Assembly: GCF_001043895.1 (NCBI RefSeq)
Contig: NZ_JTHF01000214.1
Coordinates: 1-35,516, forward strand
DNA length: 35,516 bases
Source of the DNA: Methylobacterium indicum
GTDB taxonomy: Bacteria; Pseudomonadota; Alphaproteobacteria; Rhizobiales; Beijerinckiaceae
Reading direction: 5' to 3'
Part shown: positions 28,528-35,516 of the stretch, piece by piece
How positions within the stretch are numbered: the stretch's first letter is position 1
How the letters are laid out: each line of letters opens with the position of its first letter
Made by a program: the position numbers and the translations under genes
The notes under the pieces: model-generated
What the model was told of the DNA's origin: nothing
The model's database searches: none
Seen by the model: the letters and a program-made list of their open reading frames with translations, nothing else

Positions 28528-29426
28528 CGCGCGGCCTCCGTCGTGCGGGCATGGTTCTTCAGGAAGGCGGCGGCCTCCGACAGGGAGCGGCGCGCCTCGG
28601 GCAGGAAGGACTGGGCGAGCTGCCAGACATGCGGCACCACCGGCCAGAGCTTCACGGTGGCGTCGACGCCCGCCGCCCGCGCCTTGTCGGCAAAGCGCAC
28701 GGAATCGTCGCGCAGCACCTCCCGCTCGCCGACATGGAACAGGAGCGGCGGCAGGCCGGTGGGGTCGCCGTAGAGCGGCGAGGCGAGCGGGTCGGCGGGA
28801 TCGTGACCGGCGAGGTAGAGGTCGACGAGGTGGCGCAGCTTCGTCGGCTCGAACATCGCGTCGCGGCCGGCATTGGTGCGCATCGACGCGCCCTCCCCCT
28901 GCATGTCGGTCGAGGGCGAGAACAGCACGGCCGCCTCGGGCATCGGCAGGCCGTCGCGGCGCGCCCGCAGCATCAGGGCGAGCGCGAGGTTGCCGCCGGC
29001 GGAATCGCCGGCGACCCCCGCCGGCCCCGCGGCCGCGAAGGCGGACCAGCAGGCGGCCGCATCGTCGAGGGCCGCCGGGAACGGATGCTCGGGGGCCAGC
29101 CGGTAATCGGGACAGAACACCCGGAAGCCCCGCGCGGCGAAGCCCCCGGTGAACGGCCGGTGGGTGCGGGGCGAGCAGGCGATGAAGCCGCCGCCATGCA
29201 GGTAGAGGAGGCGCGGCGCGTCGGGCGCGAGCCCCGGGCGCTCGGCCCACTCGCCCGGAACACCGCCGACCTCGCCGTCGCGGAACGCGATGCCGGGCAG
29301 GTCGGGAAAGCCGCCCTGGTTCATGACCCGCCGGATCGCCGCAACGTCACCGCCGGCCCGGGCGATCTTCGGCCGGACCTGCCAGCGGATGATCCAGGTG
29401 AAGATGTGGGCGCGCAGGCTGGTCAT
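28524..29426 (-). CDS. alpha/beta hydrolase, hormone-sensitive-lipase family
   Basis: 300 residues. The HSL-family oxyanion motif is HGGGF (77-81) and the nucleophile elbow is GDSAGG with Ser142. The likely acid is Glu236 (GEREVLRDD) and the base His266 (VVPHVW). DYRLAPEHPFPAALDD is also typical. These enzymes hydrolyse small esters or acylated substrates in the cytoplasm. The first ~20 residues (RAHIFTWIIRWQVRPKI) are amphipathic and might touch the membrane. It starts six bases after the SDR stop and ends overlapping the monooxygenase start. It could therefore cleave the ester made by the monooxygenase. Confidence 0.9.
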
Positions 29427-29432
29427 CAGGGG

Positions 29433-30251
29433 TCACTCCATGGCGCGGGCGATCAGCGACCAGTAGCGCACCGGCATCAGCCGCTGGATCAGCGCCACCA
29501 GGGCGGCATCGCGGCCGACGACGATGCGGGGCTCGCGGCGGGCGATGCCGGCGAGGATGCGCGCGGCCGCCGCCTCGGGGGGCAGGCGCAGGAAGCGCTC
29601 GGCCTCCCGCTTGCCGCGGGCGACCTCGGCGGGATCGAGGCGCGGGCCGGCCCGGGCGTTGCGGGCGATGGCGGTGGCGACGCCGCCCGGATGGACGACG
29701 CTGACCCCGAGGTTGGTGCCGGCATATTCGTGCCGCAGCGCCTCGGAGAAGCCGCGCACCGCGAACTTGCTCGCCGCGTAGGCGCTCTGGCCCGGGGGCG
29801 CGACGAGGCCGTAGAGGCTCGACAGGTTGACGATCTGGGCCGCGGGGCGGCTTTCCAGCGTGCTCAGGAAGGCGTGGGTCATCCGCACCACGGCGCGGAA
29901 GTTGACGTCCATCAGCCAGTCGAAGTCGGGCAGATCGAGGTCGGCGAAGCGGCCGGCGAGCGCCACGCCGGCATTGTTGACGAGGAGGTCGAGGGGCCCG
30001 TGGCGGGCGGCGACCGTCTCCGGCAGGGCCGCGATGGCGGCGGCGTCCGTGAGGTCGAGGCAATGGGCGCCGACGTCGCGTCCGAGCGCCCGGACGGCCG
30101 CCTCGGTGCGGGCGAGGCCGTCGGGGTCGCGGTCGACGAGGACGAGGCGGGCGCCGCGCCGGGCGAGGCCGATCGCCAGGGCCGCGCCGATGCCGCTGCC
30201 GGCCCCGGTGACCAGGGCCAGCTTGTCGTGCAGGGGAAAGGCGTCCGCCAA
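29433..30251 (-). CDS. short-chain dehydrogenase/reductase
   Basis: 272 residues, a classical SDR that oxidises an alcohol or reduces a ketone with NAD(P). The cofactor motif TGAGSGIG is at 15-22 and Asp40 after the second strand favours NAD. VNNAG is at 91-95. The catalytic residues are Ser144/145, Tyr158 and Lys162 (QSAYAASK). The start appears to be a TTG at 30251, with GGAG seven bases upstream; no ATG is suitably placed. An inverted repeat (GCGCTCC/GGAGCGC, 30255-30307) would bury that ribosome-binding site. The gene lies 80 bases after minE on the same strand and heads the SDR-hydrolase-monooxygenase set. Confidence 0.88.
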   Translation of the reverse strand: MADAFPLHDKLALVTGAGSGIGAALAIGLARRGARLVLVDRDPDGLARTEAAVRALGRDVGAHCLDLTDAAAIAALPETVAARHGPLDLLVNNAGVALAGRFADLDLPDFDWLMDVNFRAVVRMTHAFLSTLESRPAAQIVNLSSLYGLVAPPGQSAYAASKFAVRGFSEALRHEYAGTNLGVSVVHPGGVATAIARNARAGPRLDPAEVARGKREAERFLRLPPEAAAARILAGIARREPRIVVGRDAALVALIQRLMPVRYWSLIARAME

Positions 30252-30331
30252 TGCGCGCTCCGTCCGGGCCCGGGGATGCCTGAATCGCCCGGGCGAGGCG
30301 GGAGCGCAAGGGGCGGACGGGAGCGCGGCCG

Positions 30332-30592
30332 TCAGGCCGCGCGGTTGAGCGTCTTCGGCAGCTCGACGTCGATCTCGAGCGTCGAGACCGCGTCGCCCCG
30401 CTCCATGGTGATCTTCACCTTGTCCTGGTCGATGGCGACGTGCTTGGCGATCACCGCCAGGATCTCCTCGCGCAACACCGCCACCAGGTCCGAGCGCCCG
30501 AAGGCCGTCCGCTCGTGCGCCAGCAAGATCTGAAGACGCTCGCGCGCCACCGGCGCCGTCCCGCGCCGCGACAGGAAGCTCAGCAGGTTCAT
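30332..30592 (-). CDS. minE: cell division topological specificity factor MinE
   Basis: 86 residues, the normal size. MinE drives the pole-to-pole oscillation of MinCD so that division happens at midcell. The N-terminal [10 protein letters not shown] is the membrane-targeting and MinD-contact segment. [16 protein letters not shown] is the anti-MinCD helix. The rest ([39 protein letters not shown]) is the dimerising topological domain. Its start overlaps the minD stop as ATGA, giving coupled translation and a fixed ratio of the two proteins. Confidence 0.96.
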   Translation of the reverse strand: MNLLSFLSRRGTAPVARERLQILLAHERTAFGRSDLVAVLREEILAVIAKHVAIDQDKVKITMERGDAVSTLEIDVELPKTLNRAA

Positions 30593-31404
30593 GCCGCCCT
30601 CCGCGTGAACAGCTTGCCCAGAAGAGACCGCTTCTCGGACGGCACGGTCATCGCCACCGTCTCGCCCTTGAGGCGACGCACCGCGTCCGCGTAGGCCCGC
30701 GCCGGCGCGCTCTGCGGCGCGTTCAGCGTCACCGGGCTGCCGAGGTTCGAGGCCTTCAGCACCTCCTCGCTCTCCGGGATCACCGCCAGAAGCGGGATCG
30801 ACAGGATCTCGAGAACGTCGTCGATCTTCAGCATCTCGCCGCGCTCGGCCCGGCCGGGGTCGTAGCGGGTGAGGATCAGGTGCTTCTCCAGCCGCTCGCC
30901 CTTCTCGGCCCGCTCGGTCTTGGAATCGAGCAACCCGATGATGCGGTCGGAGTCGCGCACCGAGGAGACCTCGGGGTTGGTGACGACGACGGCGATGTCG
31001 GCGTGGCGCATGGCGAGCGTGGCGCCGCGCTCGATGCCGGCGGGGCTGTCGCAGATCACCCAGTCGAATTTTTCGCGCAGCTCGCCGATGACGCGGGCGA
31101 CGCCCTCGTCGGTGAGCGCATCCTTGTCGCGGGTCTGGGAGGCGGGGAGGAGCGAGAGGGTGTCGAGGCGCTTGTCGCGGATGAGGGCCTGGGGGAGCTT
31201 GGCGTCGCCCTGGACGACGTTGATGAGGTCGTAGACGACCCGGCGCTCGGCGCCCATGATGAGGTCGAGGTTGCGCAGGCCCACGTCGAAGTCGACGACG
31301 CAGACGTTCTGGCCGGCCTGGGCGAGAGCGGCGCCGAGCGCCGCCGTCGTGGTGGTCTTGCCCACCCCGCCCTTGCCGGACGTCACCACTATGATCTTGG
31401 CCAT
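30589..31404 (-). CDS. minD: septum site-determining ATPase MinD
   Basis: 271 residues. It is a membrane-cycling ATPase that recruits MinC and is released by MinE. The deviant Walker A motif [16 protein letters not shown] starts at residue 9, with the signature Lys11. [18 protein letters not shown] (switch region) and [15 protein letters not shown] (Walker B area) follow. The C-terminal amphipathic membrane helix is seen in [19 protein letters not shown] precedes the ATG. It lies 142 bases after minC, with no terminator between, and overlaps minE. Confidence 0.97.
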   Translation of the reverse strand: MAKIIVVTSGKGGVGKTTTTAALGAALAQAGQNVCVVDFDVGLRNLDLIMGAERRVVYDLINVVQGDAKLPQALIRDKRLDTLSLLPASQTRDKDALTDEGVARVIGELREKFDWVICDSPAGIERGATLAMRHADIAVVVTNPEVSSVRDSDRIIGLLDSKTERAEKGERLEKHLILTRYDPGRAERGEMLKIDDVLEILSIPLLAVIPESEEVLKASNLGSPVTLNAPQSAPARAYADAVRRLKGETVAMTVPSEKRSLLGKLFTRRAA

Positions 31405-31546
31405 TCGAGAATGCTCCCCCCGAGCTGTCGGGATGAGGCGGCGTCCCCGGTCCGGGTCGCGCGCTCACGGGGTTGTTCGGGTGTGTCGCCGGGCGGGCCG
31501 GGGCGGTCGTCGCCCGCGCCATGCCCGTCCGGCCGGCATTATGTCC

Positions 31547-32374
31547 TCAGTCGAGGGCGGCCATGCGGAGGGTGTCGCCCTCCAGCCAGACCTGGACCGC
31601 CTTCTTGCGCAGCTTCGGATCGGTGGTGTCGGCGGTGCGGAAGAGACCGTCGATGCCGATCAGCTCGGGCTCGAACTTGCGGCAGCAGATGCGGGCCCGG
31701 GGATTGCCCCCGGCCCCCGCGATGGCGCGGCCGCGCAGCGCCCCGTAGATGTGGATCGAGCCGCCGGCCAGGATCTCGGCGCCGGAGGCGACCGAGCCCA
31801 TCACGGTCACGTCGCCCTCCGGGTGGTAGACCGACTGGCCGGAGCGCAGCGGCGTCTCGAGCACGAGGGAATTCGGCTTGCGCGGCTCCGGCGGCTTGAC
31901 GGGCTCGGGCTCCCTGGGGAGCTCAAGATCCTTGGCGGGCTCGGGCGGCGCCATCTCGGCCGGACGGCCGCCGCTCAGGAGCGGGGGCAGCGCCGGGCCG
32001 AGCCAGGCCGGCTCGGCCTTCTCGACGCCCATGATGCGGATGCCGCGCTGCTTGAGCTCGTCGACGAGGCCGGCGATGTCGGGCGTTGCGGCCGCGGCAT
32101 CGGTGGCGTCCTCGGCGGGCTCGGCCGCCTCGGGTCCGGCCGCGTCTTCCCGGAGGGAATCCTTGGCGAGGCCCGAGACGTCCAGGATCACGGCGCGCTC
32201 GGAGAAGAGCGTCGGCGAGCGCTGCACCAGGGCATCCAGGTGCGAGAACCAGTCGCCGAGCGGCGTCTCCGGCGCGAGCACGAGCGCCCGGAACGAGCGG
32301 CCGCGCAGCGGGAGAGAGGGGCGTGTGAGGCTGATGCTGGTCACGGCGGTTGACGAGTTGTTACCGACCACCAT
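31547..32374 (-). CDS. minC: septum site-determining protein MinC
   Basis: 275 residues. MinC blocks FtsZ polymerisation away from midcell. The N-terminal domain (about 1-110) has SFRALVLAPETPLGDWFSHLDALVQRSP and VILDVSGL. A long Pro/Glu-rich linker (EPAKDLELPREPEPVKPPEPRKP) separates it from the conserved C-terminal beta-helix (about 170-265). That domain shows LRSGQSVYHPEGDVTVMGSVASGAEILAGGSIHIYGALRGRAIAG and the MinD-contact region. The linker and an acidic insert near residue 80-95 (GPEAAEPAEDATDAAAATP) are longer than in E. coli. It leads the minC-minD-minE group. Confidence 0.93.
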   Translation of the reverse strand: MVVGNNSSTAVTSISLTRPSLPLRGRSFRALVLAPETPLGDWFSHLDALVQRSPTLFSERAVILDVSGLAKDSLREDAAGPEAAEPAEDATDAAAATPDIAGLVDELKQRGIRIMGVEKAEPAWLGPALPPLLSGGRPAEMAPPEPAKDLELPREPEPVKPPEPRKPNSLVLETPLRSGQSVYHPEGDVTVMGSVASGAEILAGGSIHIYGALRGRAIAGAGGNPRARICCRKFEPELIGIDGLFRTADTTDPKLRKKAVQVWLEGDTLRMAALD

Positions 32375-32490
32375 GAAGCGCGCAGCGTGGTTACCGGATC
32401 GTTAATGAGGCGGGCGGGGCCGCGGTTTCGTTCAGGGATCGGCCCGAACGACACGGCGGCGCCCCGCCGGCCGCCGCCCCCGGACACGAC

Positions 32491-32515
32491 GAAGGGCCCG
32501 CGCGGAGGCGGGCCC
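32491..32515 (-). terminator. hairpin after creA
   Basis: On the - strand GGGCCCGC, CTCCGC, GCGGGCCC (32515-32494) forms an 8-bp perfect stem followed by TTCGTCG. The T run is poor. It lies 37 bases beyond the creA stop and ahead of minC on the same strand, so it probably separates the two transcripts only partly. Confidence 0.5.
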
Positions 32516-32551
32516 CGGGATGGTCTCGAACGCTGCGGGACAGATCAGGCG

Positions 32552-33094
32552 TCAGCCGAGGAAGTCGCCGCATTTCGGCGGCGGCTCGGTGCCCCAGGGC
32601 ATCAGCGGCACCGTCGAGGTCGAGTTCTTGGGCGAGCCCTGCACCACCTTGTCCGAGTAGACCATGTAGATCAGCGTGTTGCGCTTGGCGTCGCAGCCGC
32701 GCACGATCTGCATGCTCTTGAAGATCAGGGAGCGGCGCTCGCTGAACACGACTTCGCCCTGCTTGATCTTGTCCTTGAACTTGACTGGGCCGACCTGGCG
32801 GCAGGAGAGCGAGATGTCGGAGACCTCCTCGGCGAGGCCGAGCGTCCCCTTGATGCCGCCCTTCTCGGGCTGGGTGTAGTGGCAGGCGACGCCGGCCACG
32901 TCCGGATCGTCGATGCCGTAGACCACGAGCTTGTCGTTGGGCGTCAGGGGCCGCCAGACCGTCGACTTGTCGAAGATCCGGTCCGGTTCCTGCGCCTGCG
33001 CCGCGTTCTGCGCCGCCCCGAGGCACGCCCCGAGGGCGAGCGCCGTCACAACAGCCTTCCGACCGCGAGCCCTGAGACCCCGCCGCCACACCAT
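32552..33094 (-). CDS. creA: CreA family periplasmic protein
   Basis: 180 residues. The signal peptide has a basic start (RRGLRARGRK), a hydrophobic core (AVVTALALGACLGAA) and a cut near AQAQ (about residue 35). The mature part carries CreA family marks: IFDKSTVWRPLTPNDKLVVYGIDDPDVAGVACHYTQPEKGG, EEVSDISLSCRQVGP, VFSERRSLIFKSMQIVR and DAKRNTLIYMVYSDKVVQGSPKNSTSTVPL. Four cysteines could form periplasmic disulphides. CreA proteins are widespread in proteobacteria and their function is unknown despite the creABCD name; no creBCD is nearby. AAAGG precedes the ATG. The gene is divergent from the DUF2865 gene. Confidence 0.9.
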   Translation of the reverse strand: MVWRRGLRARGRKAVVTALALGACLGAAQNAAQAQEPDRIFDKSTVWRPLTPNDKLVVYGIDDPDVAGVACHYTQPEKGGIKGTLGLAEEVSDISLSCRQVGPVKFKDKIKQGEVVFSERRSLIFKSMQIVRGCDAKRNTLIYMVYSDKVVQGSPKNSTSTVPLMPWGTEPPPKCGDFLG

Positions 33095-33321
33095 CGCGTC
33101 AACCTTTCAGTGAAGAAGCTTAACGCATGTAGGGAGGCTGTCGCCCGGCGGCCAGGGAGGGTAGAACGGGGGCGTCCCGTCCTGCCACGCTTGGGCGTCG
33201 ACGTCAGGCCTCACCGCCGGCGTTGCCGCTGGGCGCCGCGCGCCTGCGGGACGGCTTTCGTCTCGTCCGCCGCCCTCGGGCGGGCGGATCGTCCCCGCAT
33301 ACCGGCCGGTCCCCGCACACC

Positions 33322-34350
33322 ATGCCGCTGCTTCGCCTCACGGCCCGGCTCCTCGCCGGGATCCTCGCCACGCTGTCGCTGTGCCAGGCCGCCCTGGCCG
33401 AGCCCAACGCGGCGGCCTGCCAGCGCTTCCGCGCCGAGCTCGCCGGCCTCCAGCGCGACTCGAATCGCGGCCAGATCGAGGAGATCCAGCAGCTCGTCGC
33501 CTACCGGCAGTCGATCGGCTGCGAGGGCGGGCGCTTCCTGTTCTTCGACATGCGGCCGCCGCAATGCGCCCAGGTCGAGCAGCGCATCCGCGCCCTCAAT
33601 GCCGGCTACGGCGCCGGCGCGCGCGAGGTCTCGAATGCCCGGCGCGAGCAGCTCATCGCCGCCGTGAAGGAATCCTGCACCGGCCTGCCGACCCCGGCGG
33701 CCCTGCAATCGAAGCCCGCCGACGGCTTCGGGCGCGGCGGCTCGCAGGTGATCTGCGTGCGGATGTGCGACGGCGCCTATTTCCCGATGCCGAACCTGCC
33801 CGACGGGCGGGAGGGCGCCGACGAGATGTGCCAGGCGCTCTGCCCGGGGGCCGAGGCCGCCGCCTACTCGATGCCGCCCTCCGACAACGGCCTGACCCAG
33901 GCCGCCGCGATCCAGACCAAGCGCGCCTACTCGGCCCTGCCGAACGCCTTCAAGTTCCAGAAGGCCTTCGTGCCGAACTGCTCGTGCAAGGGCACGCAGA
34001 CCTGGGCGCAGGCCCTGGTCAAGGCCGAGAGCATGCTGGTCCGCCACAAGGGCGACATCTTCGTCACCCCGGCCCAGGCCGAGGCGATGTCGCGGCCGAA
34101 GGTGCGCCTGACCCTCGTCGGCCGCGCCGACCGGGCCGCCGCCACCCTGGCAGCGACCGCCGCGACCCGCGTCGAGGAGACGGTCGAGGCCGCCGACGCC
34201 GCCCGCCCCGCCGGCCCCGAGGAGCGCCCCGCGGTGCGGATCATCGCCCCGAACCTGATCCCGGTGCCGCTCACCGCCAAGGCGGAGGGTCCGCAGGCCG
34301 CGGCCGCCACCGTGCCGGCACCCGGCGCCGCCCCGGTCGCGACCCCGTAA
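33322..34350 (+). CDS. secreted DUF2865-domain protein
   Basis: 342 residues. The signal peptide runs to about residue 27 (LLRLTARLLAGILATLSLCQAALA). The body is Cys-rich: EPNAAACQRF, SIGCEGGRFLFF, PPQCAQVEQRI, then the DUF2865 core VICVRMCDGAYFPMPN (about 143-158) and CQALCPGAEAAAYSMP, and VPNCSCKGTQTW. Residues ~245-342 form an Ala/Pro-rich tail with no clear domain. DUF2865 is typical of Rhizobiales and is presumably periplasmic or outer-membrane-associated and disulphide-bonded. Its role is unknown. I chose the ATG at 33322 because the signal peptide starts there. The 227-base gap to the divergent creA holds both promoters. Confidence 0.87.
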   Translation: MPLLRLTARLLAGILATLSLCQAALAEPNAAACQRFRAELAGLQRDSNRGQIEEIQQLVAYRQSIGCEGGRFLFFDMRPPQCAQVEQRIRALNAGYGAGAREVSNARREQLIAAVKESCTGLPTPAALQSKPADGFGRGGSQVICVRMCDGAYFPMPNLPDGREGADEMCQALCPGAEAAAYSMPPSDNGLTQAAAIQTKRAYSALPNAFKFQKAFVPNCSCKGTQTWAQALVKAESMLVRHKGDIFVTPAQAEAMSRPKVRLTLVGRADRAAATLAATAATRVEETVEAADAARPAGPEERPAVRIIAPNLIPVPLTAKAEGPQAAAATVPAPGAAPVATP

Positions 34351-34421
34351 CGCCGGTCTCACGGACGGTCCCGGCGCGGTGCGACCGCACCGGGCCGGCT
34401 GACCGAGGGGAATCCCACGAG

Positions 34422-34446
34422 GGAACCAACTCGCCGTCAAGGTGTT
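34422..34446 (+). promoter_or_regulatory. candidate EcfG (general stress) promoter
   Basis: GGAAC (34422-34426), 17 bases, GTT (34444-34446) matches the GGAAC-N17/18-GTT pattern of promoters used by the alphaproteobacterial general-stress sigma factor EcfG. It lies 33 bases before the ATG at 34480, leaving room for a short leader and the GAGAGG ribosome-binding site. I saw no second instance with this spacing in the intergenic regions I inspected. Short motifs can arise by chance, so this is tentative. Confidence 0.4.
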
Positions 34447-34479
34447 CGAAGGGACCGACGACGGACGAGAGGTTTCTTG

Positions 34480-35516
34480 ATGCGCTCTGCCCGCGCGCTG
34501 CTGCTGACCGGCACGATTCTGCCGGCGCTGCTGCTCCAGCCCCTTCTCGCGAGCCAGGTGGCGGCGCGGGGCGACGACGTGATCCGGCTGGCCCAGGGCG
34601 GCCCGGGCGAGCGGGGTGGTCCCGGCGGACCGGGTGGTCCGGGAGGCCCCGGCGGTCCGGGAGGCCCCGGCGGCGGGCCGGGCGAGCGCGGGCATGGCGG
34701 ACCCGGTGGTCCGGGCGGCGAGCGCGGCGGACCGCGCCCGGAGCGTGGCCCGGCGGAGCGCCCCGAGCCGAGACAGGAACGACCCGAACCCCGCCAGGAG
34801 CGGCCCGAGCCGCGGCAGGAGCGCCCGGCGCCTCGGCCCGAGCCGCGCGAGCGTCCCGAACCCCGCCAGGAACGACCGGAGCCCCGCCAGGAGCGGCCCG
34901 AGCCGCAGCGCGAGCGGCCGGATCGCCAGGAACCGCGCGAGCGCCAGGAGCCGCGCGAGCGCCCGGCGCCACCCCGTGAGCGCCCCGAACCCCAGCAGCG
35001 CGAGCGGCCCGAGCCGCAGGAGCGCGGCCCGCAGGGCCGCCCGGATCGCCAAGAGCGGCCGGATCGCCAAGAGCGGCCAGATCGCCAGGAGCGCCCGGAC
35101 CGTCCCGACCGGCAGGAAAGGCCCGACCGGCAGGAGCCGCGTGGTCCGCGCGGCGAGGAACCCGGCCGGCCGCCGGCCCCGCCGCAGGATCGCGGTCCCG
35201 CCGGGCGCCCCGACCGCGCGGGTCCCGACGCGCGGCCGGATCGTCGCGACGAGCGCCCCGATGCGCGCGAGGATCGCCGCGGGCCGGATGCGCCGGGCCA
35301 GCGCGGCCCTGGCCAGCCGCCCGCGCCCGGTCAGCCTCCGGCTCCCGGTCAGACGCCGGCTCCCGGCCAGGCCCCCGCCCCCGGCCGTGCGGCTCCGCCG
35401 CCAGGTGCGCCGCAGCCCGGCGAGCCGGGTCGCGGCCCGGGCCGCCCTGACGCGCCCGGCGCCGGCCCGAACGATGCGCCGCTGCCGCCCAACCAGCGCC
35501 CCGGCGTGCCCGGCCG
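34480..35516 (+). CDS. secreted low-complexity protein, collagen-like then Pro/Glu/Arg repeats (3' end outside window)
   Basis: Open for at least 345 codons to the window edge, so the C-terminus is unseen. The signal peptide is RSARALLLTGTILPALLLQPLLASQ to about VAA (residue 29). Residues ~40-63 are eight consecutive Gly-X-Y triplets, mostly Gly-Gly-Pro with one Gly-Glu-Arg. A less regular Gly-rich stretch follows. Residues ~85-225 are repeats of PEPRQER, changing to PDRQER. Then comes a Gly/Pro/Gln region with four APGQ-type units. The N-terminal half has the look of Rhizobiales OmpA-family proteins that end in a peptidoglycan-binding domain, but that domain cannot be seen here. A candidate EcfG promoter and a GAGAGG ribosome-binding site precede the ATG. 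Confidence 0.75.
   Translation, partial: MRSARALLLTGTILPALLLQPLLASQVAARGDDVIRLAQGGPGERGGPGGPGGPGGPGGPGGPGGGPGERGHGGPGGPGGERGGPRPERGPAERPEPRQERPEPRQERPEPRQERPAPRPEPRERPEPRQERPEPRQERPEPQRERPDRQEPRERQEPRERPAPPRERPEPQQRERPEPQERGPQGRPDRQERPDRQERPDRQERPDRPDRQERPDRQEPRGPRGEEPGRPPAPPQDRGPAGRPDRAGPDARPDRRDERPDAREDRRGPDAPGQRGPGQPPAPGQPPAPGQTPAPGQAPAPGRAAPPPGAPQPGEPGRGPGRPDAPGAGPNDAPLPPNQRPGVPG

Noticed and set aside
33211..35070. 619-codon open frame on the - strand opposite DUF2865 and the repeat protein
   Set aside because: Low-complexity Ala/Arg/Leu composition mirrors the repeats on the + strand, where signal peptides and ribosome-binding sites support the real genes.
34597..35100. Repeat arrays in the last gene as a CRISPR or minisatellite DNA array
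   Set aside because: Units are short, in frame, vary at codon third positions and continue an open reading frame after a signal peptide, so they are protein repeats.

Overview
This window looks like chromosomal DNA from a high-GC (roughly 70%) alphaproteobacterium of the Hyphomicrobiales/Rhizobiales, most likely Methylobacterium or a close relative. The pointers are strong GC bias at third codon positions, DUF4164 next to zapA, a DUF2865 protein, a CCDC90/DUF1640-like coiled-coil protein, a Uma2 protein, and a CCTCATCCTGAGG-type palindromic repeat. The genus is inferred, not proven. I see no tRNA, rRNA, CRISPR array, insertion sequence or phage gene.

Layout. (1) 1-2.3 kb, + strand: a small secreted protein, a frameshifted Uma2 fragment beside an intact Uma2 gene, and a PfkB-family sugar/adenosine-type kinase. 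(2) 2.5-10.5 kb, + strand: a glycerol-3-phosphate ABC importer in permuted order, with ugpE-ugpC first and ugpB-ugpA last. Between them sit a class III CoA-transferase, a coiled-coil membrane protein and an acetolactate-synthase-like ThDP enzyme. A Pho-box-like repeat lies before ugpB. (3) 10.66-12.7 kb, - strand: a quorum-sensing unit, luxR then luxI then two small translationally coupled genes, with the same 12-bp sequence in front of both luxR and luxI. (4) 12.9-13.8 kb, + strand: purS-purQ, followed by a 150-bp palindromic repeat and a strong terminator. (5) 14.06-22.5 kb, - strand: apt, an inositol-monophosphatase-family gene, two small membrane proteins, a Sel1-repeat protein, a divergent ThiE-like protein, and the lower-glycolysis/Calvin genes fba, pgk and gap with a coiled-coil membrane protein between gap and pgk. 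(6) 23.1-25.2 kb, + strand: a membrane GGDEF protein, DUF4164 and zapA. (7) 25.3-32.4 kb, - strand: guaB; a three-gene SDR / HSL-type hydrolase / Baeyer-Villiger monooxygenase module; and minC-minD-minE. (8) 32.5-35.5 kb: CreA (-), DUF2865 (+), and the start of a long secreted low-complexity protein (collagen-like Gly-Gly-Pro, then Pro/Glu/Arg/Gln repeats) that runs off the window.

Most of the window is housekeeping: purine synthesis and salvage, central carbon metabolism, and division-site placement by zapA and minCDE. The most unusual parts are the luxRI operon with its two small coupled genes and shared candidate operator, the split ugp locus, the alcohol-to-ester-cleavage module, the nested palindromic repeat family, the 18-bp repeats that copy the zapA start region, and the low-complexity protein behind a candidate general-stress (EcfG) promoter. 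Functions are assigned from motifs read by eye; no database search was possible.
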